Part shown: one piece after another, positions 8,943-17,512 of the stretch
How positions within the stretch are numbered: the stretch's first letter is position 1
How the letters are laid out: each line of letters opens with the position of its first letter
Origin: Larix sibirica
Taxonomy: Eukaryota > Streptophyta > Pinopsida > Pinales > Pinaceae
NCBI GenBank assembly: GCA_004151065.3
Contig: NWUY0300015152.1
Span: 26,054-44,009 of the forward strand
DNA: 17,956 nt
Direction: 5' to 3'
Notes under the pieces: generated by a model
Databases searched by the model: none
The model's input: the letters and a program-made list of their open reading frames with translations, nothing else
Told to the model about the DNA's origin: nothing
Made by a program: the position numbers and the translations under genes

Positions 8943-9299
8943 ATTTAATATTTAATGGTACATTCCACTTCTAGAGGTTGACATACCACCATTTATTTTT
9001 TGTGGAAAAATGAGTATGAGAAATAGATTCATAAGCATTTTTGCATCAATCTGACCATCTGTTTTATTCTAGCCCCAAACCAAAGTGTCTTCTAGATCAT
9101 TCAACCTGATACCAGCACTATTTAGATGCATTATATAAGCAAACCATTCTATATCCCACTACCCATGGAGCCCTAATTCCTCATCTTGAATCCAATAATT
9201 ACCTGTACTTCTCATCCATCCAAGTCTTCTAATGTGCTCTAAAGTACAGAACCCAAATTCTACCAAATATTTCGGCAAATAACTTGAAAGAAGATAATT

Positions 9300-11440
9300 T
9301 TCTTCATAGCATATGAAAGGATCCACCCCAATTAAAATGTTGGATCCTTTGCCAACCTTCCAAGAAATCCATTTGTTTATCCAAGGAAAAATTCTAAAAA
9401 ACCCATTCTAGAAATAAGAAACACCATTGATAACTTTAACAAGGCTTCTGATCCAATAGATAATTGATTTAACTTTAAGATATTTTACCTTGAGGATCTC
9501 ATTCCATAGCCCTTCACGAAATAACCCTCTCTAGAATCTCTTCAAACAAAGTGCCATTTTAAACCATTTTAAAAACTTCATATCCCAACCTCCCATGGAT
9601 ATAGGATGAGAAATCCTTTACCAACTTACCAAATGTATTTGTCCTCTTTTTGCAGAACCTAACCATAGAAAATTTGAAGATTTTCTACCTAATTACTTTC
9701 AAAATGGGCTGAGGAACCGTAGCAAAGGAAAACTAGTATACATGAATAGCCACTAAGATAGTCCTAACCAAAGTAAGTCTCCCCCCCAAAGAAAAAAATC
9801 CGTAGGACCAGTTACCTATTATTTTCTCAACTTTTTTAACCAACCATAACTAGTATTCAGTTTTATAATTGTTGGGTTTTAGAAAATAACCTAATTATTT
9901 CATACCAAATTCAATCTCATCCACTTTATTAGGGAATAAATGAGAAAGTTGTGAAAATATATCATCTGTGACAACAATCCTGTAGAAAACTAATTTACCT
10001 AAGCTCACCTCCATGTCTATTACTACACAAAATAAAGTGAATATCTCATTAAAAATGCTCCATTTATCCAATGATCCTTTACCAAATAATACAACATCAT
10101 CAGCAAAATGTAAATGAGTAATGTGCAGTACATAAGAGAATTTAATGCAAGATAATTTTCCATCATTTCTAGCAGCAACAATCATCATGCTAAGGCCTTC
10201 AATGACTAACAATAACAAAAGCAGATAAAGGGAGCACTCTTGTCTTAAACCTCTAGTGCTCTTAAAGAAGTATGAAGGTGAACCATTAACTAGCACAACG
10301 AAATTTGTAGAAGATAGACATGCCATGATCCAATTGGTGGTATCCATTGGAATCACAGTTCGAAGGAGAATCAACCTATTAAGAAAATTAAATTGACTTT
10401 GTCATAGGCCTTAGCTAAATCCATTTAAGCATCAAGGCATTCGTCTTCTTAGACTTGATAGAATGGAGGCATTCTTGAGTGACTCCAATGCATCCAAAAT
10501 TTGTCTATTGGGTAAAATCCCAAATTGTTCCTTAGAAATCACTTCAGCTAGCTTGGGTATGAGCCTATTGGAAATTATTTTAGTGACGATATTATATACT
10601 AAGTTACACAGTAAGATAGGTTTGAAGTCTATAAAAGACTCAAGTTTATCTCATTTAGGAACAAGTGTGATAAAAGTAGAATTCAGGGCACCAGACAAAA
10701 GCCCTTCAGTTATAGAATATTCAACCACCTGTAGAAGCTCATGCCCAACTAGATAAAAAATGGAGCTTAAAATTTCAATAGGCTAGCCATCTGACCTAGG
10801 GATTTTGTCCCTATCGAATTGTTTAAGAACCCATTCAATTTCATCTAGAGTAACAGGATTACCAATTTGCTTTCATTCATCGGCAGATAAGAAATAAGGG
10901 TAATACTTAACAACATCATGTTGAGATACTATATTAGCAGTTCCAAGATCCCTAAAAAGATTAGAGAAATAATCAATAGTAGACTTATTAATTCCTTCTG
11001 AGAATCAACCCACTTCCCTTCTTCATTTTTCAATTCCCAAATATCATTAAGATTTTTTTGTAATTAGCATACATGTAAAAAAGCTTTGTATTATTATCAC
11101 CCTAGGAAATCTAGATTTCCCCACTTTTCAATCTCCACTCTTCCTCTTTCAACTTAAGAAAATTTGCTTTATTTTTCTTAAGATCCAATAAAATAGCCTT
11201 TTCCTCCTTAGAGAAAGAACCGACCAAGTTATCCTCATAAACCTTAGCAATTATCGCTTCAACCTCCAAGAGGTCCTATTGAGATTGAAGCTTCTTTATC
11301 TTTTCCCACATAACAACTAGTTTCTTCAAACCTTTAAGTTTAGAACATAGATTCTATCCATAACATTAGCTTCCTCAAGAAAGATGGTATCATTCCAACA
11401 GCTTCTAACCAAGTGAAAAAATGCTCATCTTTAATCCACA
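9300..11440 (-). pseudogene. LINE reverse transcriptase domain with linker and thumb
   Basis: In order on the minus strand: a linker with GDNNTKLFY (about 11110-11080) typical of the stretch before the RT; DEIEWVLKQFDRDKIPRSDG (about 10850-10790); FIDFKPILLCNLVYNIVTKI (about 10650-10590, RT finger motif); EQFGILPNRQILDALESL; then the palm at 10374-9895 with VLVNGSP, GLRQECSLY (usually GLRQG.PLS) and FADD at 10107-10096, the catalytic aspartates intact. The thumb follows with SLGGRLTLVRTVLVAIHVY (about 9790-9735) and LGSAKRG. Several stops and frame changes interrupt it. Its role is to copy the LINE RNA at the nicked chromosomal target. The family is certain; precise edges are approximate. Confidence 0.87.
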
Positions 11441-11446
11441 TATGAT

Positions 11447-11830
11447 TTAACTTGAAGGGGAAATGAGATACAGAGTTCTCCCCATCCAATTGTAAACAAA
11501 TTGGAAAATAATATCTGAAATAGAAGAAGGTATAACCGAAGACCTATATCTAGAAAAATATCCAACATAATCTTCAGAGATCAAACACCTATCCAACCTT
11601 TTGCTAACACCTTCATATCTAAAGCTCTCATTCTTCCATCCGGGTCCAACTTTAGTTGGCACAACATCCAACAAATTATATCTCTTGAACAATTGTTGGA
11701 AAAAAAAAGATAAAGGATCCAATTTAGAGGAGGATCCCCAAATCTCAGCAGAATTTAGAGTAAGATTCAAGTATCGAGCCAAAACAAGTCTAGGTAATCC
11801 TAGGAACCATTTTATCAAATCCAAAGATGG
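11447..11830 (-). pseudogene. LINE endonuclease (EEP family), C-terminal half only
   Basis: The minus frame 11824-11447 reads AEIWGSSSKLDPLSFFFQQL, then YNLLDVVP, FRYEGVSKRLDRCLISEDY and ISDIIF. This corresponds to the second half of the LINE apurinic-type endonuclease: the 'GDFN' neighbourhood, a 'L.D......T' turn, the 'RLDR.L.S' strand, and the 'SDH' end, here with Asp but Ile for the catalytic His. The front half, with the 'N.RGL' and 'QE(T)K' metal-binding motifs, is absent: the ORF1 linker runs straight into this half. The enzyme would nick target DNA to prime reverse transcription. Truncation and the lost His argue that it is dead. A ~54-bp tandem repeat lies exactly at the join (11785-11884). 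Confidence 0.7.
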
Positions 11831-11888
11831 ACTAGGAACAAGTCTAGGTAAGTCGAAGAACCTTTAATCATATCCAAAGATGGACCAC
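11785..11888. repeat. 54-bp tandem repeat at the ORF1/endonuclease join
   Basis: caagtctaggtaa occurs at 11785 and 11839, and tccaaagatggac closes both copies, with moderate divergence between. It sits where the ORF1 linker is fused to the truncated endonuclease. The repeat may have been made during, or may have mediated, the deletion of the endonuclease front half. Confidence 0.75.
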
Positions 11889-12299
11889 CCACCACACAAC
11901 TAGTAGGACACATAGATTCAGAAAGAGGAACACCCAGAACTGGGGGAGACACATTCGCCTCATCCACAACAAGTAATTCCCTAAACTGAGTAGAAGAATT
12001 CTCCAAATTAACATAAACATGATCTTGACCCAACCCTATATCATTTGACTTAGACAAATTCTTTTCATAACCCTTCTCAACAGATTTTATATATTTTAAT
12101 TCAACAGAAGAGATATCTTCATAGGGAGTGGGATAATTTACTCGATACATACCTTCTTCCAAAGGGACAATCAAAGACTCGATGATCAAACCATTTTTGT
12201 CAGGAGCAGTCGAACTACTACCATCATCAAATCCAGTAGCTAGCAATGAGATATCACCATGCCCATCATCAAAGTATTCATCAAATTCTGCTTCACAAA

Positions 12300-12942
12300 C
12301 CCTAGGACAATTTCAACCTAGATGGCCCCTTTTATGACACTGAAAGCACAATATCCACATCCTCCAAAAAAACCATAAAAAACATCAAAGTAGACTATAA
12401 TTGTGGCCATTCTCTTGTCCTCATAATACAACATGTTCTTTTCTATACAACATGTTCTTTTCTAGAGTGATGAACTTACCCAATTGATTATCCAGACCAA
12501 CAAAACCACAACGAGAAAGGGAACCCTAGGAGAAGAAGCCAAAGGTGCCTCTTATGAATGCATTCTTTTAGCGAGTGAAAACCATGACACCAACAGCTGA
12601 GAACAAGAGAACCACTTCCGATAACCCAATACCTCGCCAATAATTTATGAGTGTCCTCGTATTTCAGGAGGATGAAAAAGACCACACATTCGGTAGAATG
12701 TTTACATTTGGACAATACTTCAGAACCGATTGCCAATGCTCGACCACCCAACTCGTCATTTTAACCTTATTTATCTTCAAGTATTCCAATTGATCGACTA
12801 AATCCAAGGATGAGAGACTCGCTACTCGGTCGAAATTGACATATTTTCTGAGAACATACAGATTCTGGCCCTTTTTCACCTTGAACACTTTTGTGTGTTG
12901 ACACATTTTTTCCTTTTCTCGATGAAGACCCTTTCCTTTCAA
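12300..12942 (-). pseudogene. LINE ORF1 relic: DUF4283 domain and CCHC zinc knuckle
   Basis: The frame at 12942-12664 starts basic (MKGKGLHREKEK) and includes MTSWVVEHWQSVLKYCPN. At about 12690-12660 the sense moves to another frame, which continues LLARYWVIGSGSLVL, then KRHLWLLLLGFPFSLWF. This fits the DUF4283 pattern, in which 'G.PL..W' closes the domain. Further on, 12348-12307 encode CFQCHKRGHLG, a stop, then NC: a C-x2-C-x4-H-x4-C retroviral-type knuckle whose tenth-to-twelfth residues include an in-frame TGA. ORF1 proteins bind the element RNA. An acidic, low-complexity linker follows to 11815. The frameshift and the stop in the knuckle make this a pseudogene. The domain call rests on pattern, most firmly for the knuckle. 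Confidence 0.75.
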
Positions 12943-12949
12943 TCGGAGA

Positions 12950-13700
12950 GAAGAAAAACCTTAACTAGAAGAACACAAATCAACAGCAATCGACGGAATT
13001 ATAGACTCCACATTTAAACCTTTATAAAAAAGAATCGAACCTCATGCAGCCTTAATCACTTTTTGAGAAATGGGACTAACTGACTGATACAAATTATTCA
13101 CGCACTGAGACAAAAAAACTACCATCCTCCACTGTAATAGAGTCCTCTTCTAATGCATCAGGAAACCCTAAGCAGTCACAAGAGACAACCTTCCTAAAGG
13201 AAATGGCAGTAGGAGAAAAATCTACCTTCCTACATCCCTCAGAGATACATCCCTTTGATGAGACCGAGGATAACCTTTGTCAGGTGTCAGGGTATCTTTT
13301 GTCAGGTGCTCATTATGCACCATAAATCCTTCATGTGACTTAGGACAGGTGCCATATACTATGGTTTTAAAAACAATAGAGACATAGAGTTTATAAACTG
13401 AAAAATTTAACCACAGAAAACCTCAAACAAATATAACTTCCAAACCCCCAAAATTGCAAACACAATTCATCAAGGACCCACACATGGTCAAATCTAATAT
13501 GGAAAAAACTTCAAAACACAAGAAACTGGAGCAAAAGGATACCCTTATCTTCCCACATTTTTACATGGTTGGTACTAAGTTCTTTGTATGGAGAACGGAC
13601 TCCATAGATGCAAAAAAACATCAATCGAGGCCATCCAAGCAAAAATTTGTAGCAAACTCTTCTCTTAGATCTCGGTACCCCCCATTTCCCTAGTGTTTTA
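12950..13700 (-). other. Probable LINE 5' region, decayed
   Basis: The minus strand carries short readable pieces such as GFPDALEEDSITVEDGSFFV (about 13170-13110), which runs toward ORF1 and is probably its N-terminal part, separated from it by stops. Farther out are only short frames (79-89 codons, 13454-13780) that overlap on both strands. No promoter is evident. Confidence 0.4.
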
Positions 13701-13736
13701 CTACAATTTAAAACCAATATATGAATGTTCAATGAT

Positions 13737-13820
13737 ATTTTTTTTAAAATATATTTTCTATATTCACATAAACTTAACAAAATATTATTTTTTTAAATAT
13801 TTGTTATATTCACATAAATT
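13737..13820. repeat. 46-bp tandem duplication in very A+T-rich DNA
   Basis: atattttttttt... and tattcacataaa recur at offset 46 (tattcacataaa at 13761 and 13807). The surrounding 13700-13900 is almost entirely A and T and separates the two LINE relics. Confidence 0.65.
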
Positions 13821-13989
13821 TATTTACAATTAAAAGAGCTTATATTATTATCTTCCCAAAATTTACTAAAGCAAAAATAAAATCAAAATATACAATATGA
13901 TCTAACTCTTTGGGATCCTTGATTAACAAAACATTCTTTGGTAATAATTGATGGCGGACTTCATCTTTCAAAAGAGCAGTAAAAGATGA

Positions 13990-14880
13990 ATAAAGTTACC
14001 TTCTTGGTCAAATACATATTTGCGTTTGAATTTCTAAAGCAAAAACAAAGCAAAATTCTACAAACATTGCCACATAGGAGAAAGTGATTCGTGTACAAGG
14101 GAATACCCATCTCCAAATAAATCAGCTCTCTTGTTTTGGAACAAATTAGGATGTTGCTTATCTAGAAAGCTTCAACAATCTCTAGCAAATCTACAGTTCC
14201 AAAAAATGTGCTTGATCATCTTTGGTCTTTGACACCTTACACACATAGACACATACCATCCGAAAAGAAACTTGGCCTTAGATAAGAACCCCTAATAAAT
14301 CACCTACCAAGCAAACAAAGAGAACTTGTAGGAAAGCTACACCAACCAAACATTGTGCAGCCTACAAACCCACTGATCGTCTAGATATAATGGATATCTA
14401 TCATTAAAAACTCAATGCATATTACAAAAACCATCTAACTATAATGGATATCTATCCTTAAAAACTCAATGCATATTACAAGAAACACACTGTAACAACG
14501 ATGCACAAAAACTCGAGTGCCAATCCCTCCAAAAGGGTCCAAGCATCCTAAAAATGATTATGTTGAGCAAGTATGGTAGGACAAGTCCTCCGAGCGGAAA
14601 ATAATCTCTTCCCCATGTGAATGGACAAGTCTCAAGTCCTCTAATTAAATGAGTCTACAGCGAAAACCCTACAAAGATGATCATATAGAAAATGGATGCC
14701 TTTGGGGCTTAGAGATGGCCCACCATTATAGCAGCCTTAGACAACATCTCTTGTTGAACGACTCTCCCAATTTGTGACATTGTCCTTAATGTCTTTGAAC
14801 GCTAAAGAATCACGATCGCAAGTCGCACGGATTGTGTGCCAAATGTTTCACAGAGTTTAAAAAAATGGAATTTCTTGCAA
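13990..14880 (-). pseudogene. Second LINE relic (zf-RVT end), separate element
   Basis: The minus strand reads FIRGSYLRPSFFSDG, then a C-V-R-C pair, then QRPKMIKHIFWNCRFARDC, with the Cys of the second pair at 14234-14232 and the last Cys of WNC at 14195-14193: C-x2-C-x7-H-x4-C, the zf-RVT signature, complete here. Downstream continues SFLDKQHPNLFQNKRADLF. Farther upstream (about 14880-14560) are short LINE-like frames with stops, for example FKDIKDNVTNWESR and GGLVLPYLLNII. Because zf-RVT should follow the RT, and the other LINE's ORF1 lies downstream of it, this is a different insertion from the 7789-13700 element. It is non-functional, with multiple stops. Confidence 0.65.
14381..14488. 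repeat. 54-bp tandem duplication, two copies
   Basis: Copies at 14381-14434 and 14435-14488 share tataatggatatctatc, ttaaaaactcaatgcatatt and acaa, with few differences, so this duplication is younger than most repeats here. The length is a multiple of three and it lies inside the second LINE relic. Confidence 0.88.
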
Positions 14881-15340
14881 TTTTGTGGTAAGTTCAGAGT
14901 TGGGGTTGTTTGTTAATAAATTTACATCTCGATTAAAATATTATATATTTATAATAATTTGATGTGTTTTAAATAATATTGAAACCAATTATGATAATAT
15001 TTTAATATTGAATAATTAGTATATATGCAAATATTATATTTTATATAAAAATAACCTGATTATTTCCGATAGATCAAATTCATTGATCCACACTCCAAGT
15101 ATGAAATGCGATTAAATGAATTCAACTCCAAAGGCCCTTGGCTTCCGAGAGGAGCCATCCCTCGTTTCTGCATGATCCAGTTCATCCTAAAAACACTGAT
15201 ATAAATCTATTGTTCCAATTTTGATTATTAATGATTTCCAAATTAAGTAAACAATATTACCGCGGAATGTTCTGAAAAGTGAGTTGGAAAAATATAAATC
15301 AAACAAGAAACCATTAATTCGATCATATCGTCTCATCAAA
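14881..15340. other. No gene seen; A+T-rich then mixed upstream DNA
   Basis: 14930-15060 is extremely A+T-rich. 15060-15340 is less so and leads to a TATA box on the plus strand. A short minus-strand frame at 15187-15369 has no support. Confidence 0.45.
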
Positions 15341-15350
15341 TATATAAAAG
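15341..15350 (+). promoter_or_regulatory. TATA box, plus strand
   Basis: tatataaaag is a near-ideal plant TATA box. With the usual ~30-base spacing, transcription would begin near 15372, about 20 bases before the ATG at 15392. It is the best core-promoter match I see on the plus strand. Confidence 0.5.
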
Positions 15351-15385
15351 CACGCGACTTCAATATCATTCCATGTTATTACCCG

Positions 15386-15481
15386 AAGGTGATGTCGATG
15401 TCTGAGAAGAGAATAAACTTTGAAGAACATTTGAAGGTGATGTCGATGTCTGATAAGAGAATAAACTTTGAAGAGCATTTG
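15386..15481 (+). repeat. 48-bp tandem duplication, in frame
   Basis: Two head-to-tail copies, 46 of 48 bases identical, both starting aaggtgatgtcgatgtctga. The length is 16 codons, so the frame is kept. Confidence 0.92.
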
Positions 15482-15499
15482 AGTGGACTTAATAGTTAA
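15392..15499 (+). CDS. Small ORF with duplicated 16-residue unit, unknown
   Basis: This is a 35-codon frame: MSMSEKRINFEEHL, then KVMSMSDKRINFEEHL, then SGLNS and stop. The start is the first ATG in this frame after the TATA box. The DNA of the first unit (15386-15433) is repeated at 15434-15481 with two changes in 48 bases: one gives Glu to Asp, the other is silent. The last five codons and the stop lie in a SINE-like element, so the frame may once have been longer or was the first exon of a gene. A short overlapping uORF starts at an ATG at 15373. I do not recognise the peptide. It could be a relic of a real first exon or a chance frame behind a chance TATA box. Confidence 0.33.
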   Translation: MSMSEKRINFEEHLKVMSMSDKRINFEEHLSGLNS

Positions 15500-15655
15500 G
15501 AATATGTGTTATCTCTGAGGAGGTCACAGGTTTAAAACCAGTGGAGATAGGGTTGCTCATTGGCCCCTTGTGACAAGGCTCAAAGGGTAGACGACCCCTC
15601 ACATAAAGGGTCTCGAAACGACGCCTGATGAGTAACAAGTTTCTGGTATATCCAG
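15482..15655 (+). mobile_element. tRNA-derived SINE-like element
   Basis: taatagttaag (15490-15500) resembles a pol III box A and ggtttaaaacc (15529-15539) a box B, starts 39 bases apart. The stretch between, ctgaggaggtcacagg, matches the style of tRNA-derived plant SINEs ('gaggtcacaggttc.aatcc'). The body continues with ggttgctcat (15551-15560) and its near-complement atgagtaac (15628-15636), which can pair as a 9-bp stem with one G-U. No poly(A) tail is visible and I could not define target-site duplications, so the ends are approximate. SINEs are non-coding and copied by LINE enzymes. Confidence 0.5.
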
Positions 15656-15722
15656 CTCCACTCAACATCATGAGCAGAAGCAGAAACCATGCATGAATAC
15701 TCACAACCATTATTATCGTCAT
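15650..15722 (-). pseudogene. Signal-peptide-like first exon, interrupted by SINE-like DNA
   Basis: The minus-strand ATG at 15722-15720 opens MTIIMVVSIHAWFLLLLMML, then SGAGYT: a short start, a long hydrophobic core and small residues at a plausible cleavage site (SGAG), as in secreted plant proteins. The frame then enters SINE-like sequence (TRNLLLIRRRF...) and ends at 15489. A TATA box lies ~65 bases upstream (15793-15786). The combination suggests a real gene start for a secreted or membrane protein whose body is lost or lies elsewhere. The mature part is not visible, so no function can be given. A chance hydrophobic frame is the alternative. Confidence 0.4.
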
Positions 15723-15785
15723 CTCCCTCACAAGTAATTCAACTCGTTCACTCTTTTTGAAGACGTGGTTTGATTTCAGTGTCTT

Positions 15786-15793
15786 TATTTATA
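15786..15793 (-). promoter_or_regulatory. TATA box, minus strand
   Basis: The minus strand reads cttataaataaagac here, a canonical TATAAATA. The predicted start of transcription is near 15756, leaving a leader of about 35 bases before the ATG at 15722, which is a normal arrangement. Confidence 0.5.
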
Positions 15794-17460
15794 AGCGCTT
15801 GCCCTTGGATTACTTATACATCCCAAGAAAATAATTATCACACCCTTAAATCAATCCCACAGAAATTAATCGATCAATCTATCCCACAGAAATTAATCCA
15901 TGGAGACCATGAAATTGGGTATTAGTGTGGATACATATCATTGACATTCTCCAAATGTATCGTTGATAATTCCTTTCAGTATTCTGGTTTATCAATTCAA
16001 TCTTGCTATTTTCTCTTTGATAATTTACTGCAGACTTGTTATGTTCTCTACGTTATCGTCGATAATTCATTTGATTATTGTTATATTCTCTACGTTGTAA
16101 AACAAAAGTACTAATTAGTTAGTGAACTTTTAACTCACACTGGAAAAAACTACGATACGCAACTTTTAATTCACGACTTCTTCATGCGGAATATTTGAAA
16201 ATCAAAGCCCACCTCCAATAACTTAAAAGAAGGAACATTGTATATACTAATACACCAAATGTCCCCTCCCGATACGGAACTTTCAATTCAAACTCCAACC
16301 CTGCCAAAAGGAAAAAGTTAAAAACCCCTCCAATGGAAAACCCACGTATTAATTGAACATGGACTATTTCTCTTTTAGTTGGTTCGATGGAAAAAATTAA
16401 GAAGAAAAAGCACGGAACAATTTAGCATTACCCTGACCCAAAAAAATTCCATGCAACTACATCTTCCTCTTAAACCTCATGACAGCTAAGAAAAAAATAC
16501 AAAATCGCGACTTCTCGATAGTGAAAATTTGAATATCCAAATTTCTAGTACGTACGTAAAGCATTCATCAGCATTAACTACAATTATGATTTTCTCGTCA
16601 AAATTCGTGACTTCTAGTCATTCACCATGCGATCCAAATCAACGCCGCTGGTATGTCTTTGTTCACAGCAATCAAATGCATGACTTTTGCATTAATGAAC
16701 ATCCGATCCAAATAAGTTTTGAAAATGTCAATTTGTTCATTGCAATCTATTGCATTACTTCTAGATAAATTTACATGTTATCCAAATATGCCTTTTTTCC
16801 AGGGTTTTCTTTACTTTTTAAAAGGGCATTTTTATATACTTGTCCAAACTTAATATCAGATAGGAGTAAGATATTTTGATTTGGATAGCATATGAATATA
16901 AAACTAATACTATTTTTTGAATTTTGAATTATTTATATTGTTTTATTTATAAGTTATTTAAAATATTTAATTATATTTTTATGTGTTTATATCTTAGAAT
17001 GTGGGGTGGACTATTATCTATGCTTTTCTTAATTTGAAGGAGGATGGGACACGTGTTGATTTGGCCAACTAAGTATGGAGAACAAGTAAAGATAACTAGT
17101 TCATGGCACTTAACTTGGGACCTATCATTGTTCACTAATATTCACTGGCCACAATTAATATTTGTAAGTTCACAAATTAAACATTAATTTGGTATATGAA
17201 ACTCCCTTATTTAAGAAGTTTTATTTTAACAATTATTTAAAATGTACATACCTTACCTCACTGGTATTGATTTGAACATATAACTTTCTAAAAATAAAGT
17301 CGTAGTCTTAATTATTTATAATATTTTATATAAAATTAAAATAAATTTATTTCTTAATATTATTATGAATAACCACAAAAGAGCATATGAGGGATAACCA
17401 TTGTAAAATTAAACTACTCAATAATAATTCTAAACTGAATCATGTAGAAAACTAAAATTA
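15794..17460. other. A+T-rich non-coding DNA with short repeats
   Basis: atcccacagaaattaatc recurs at 15854 and 15881 (27-bp period). A phrase near atcgttgataattc recurs as atcgtcgataattc (about 15959 and 16056). gttat(g/a)ttctctacgtt recurs at about 16038 and 16079. An ACACGTGT palindrome (G-box/ABRE core) lies at 17049-17056. A 79-codon plus frame at 16529-16768 has no ATG start and no resemblance. 16850-17440 is extremely A+T-rich. Part of 15800-16200 may be upstream DNA of the minus-strand exon. Confidence 0.45.
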
Positions 17461-17511
17461 ATATATATATATATATATCTTGCTATCTATCTATCTATCT
17501 ATCTATCTATC
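17461..17511. repeat. Compound microsatellite (AT)9 and (CTAT)7
   Basis: (AT)9 spans 17461-17478 and is followed by cttg, then CTAT units from 17483 to 17511, ending at an N (17512). Arrays like this are polymorphic and hard to assemble. Confidence 0.95.
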
Positions 17512-17512
17512 N
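17512..17512. other. Single N at microsatellite/pol junction
   Basis: One undetermined base separates the CTAT array from a retroelement reading frame. The frame is conserved up to this base and lost immediately past it, so the N probably marks a contig join or collapsed repeat rather than one ambiguous base. Confidence 0.6.

Larger units (their letters stand above)
7789..13700 (-). mobile_element. Degenerate non-LTR retrotransposon (plant LINE, RNase H-bearing)
   Basis: Reading leftwards, the expected LINE order is present: ORF1 with DUF4283 (12790-12490) and CCHC knuckle (12348-12307), endonuclease (11824-11447), reverse transcriptase with thumb (about 11010-9300), zf-RVT (about 8940-8815), RNase H (8315-8100), a non-coding tail, and an A8 run on the minus strand at about 7791-7798 that may be the poly(A) end. 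Every coding part carries stops or frameshifts, so it is not active. The 5' limit is uncertain: related A+T-poor sequence runs to about 13700, where very A+T-rich DNA begins. I could not find target-site duplications at the two ends. Plant LINEs of this layout move by target-primed reverse transcription in the nucleus. Confidence 0.85.

Noticed and set aside
15482-15560. A functional tRNA gene at the box A/B motifs
   Set aside because: The 3' arm does not pair to give an acceptor stem and box B (ggtttaaaacc) departs from the tRNA consensus; a SINE head is the better reading.
16529-16768. 79-codon plus-strand frame
   Set aside because: Starts at TTG, no upstream promoter, no recognisable motif, in A+T-rich DNA.
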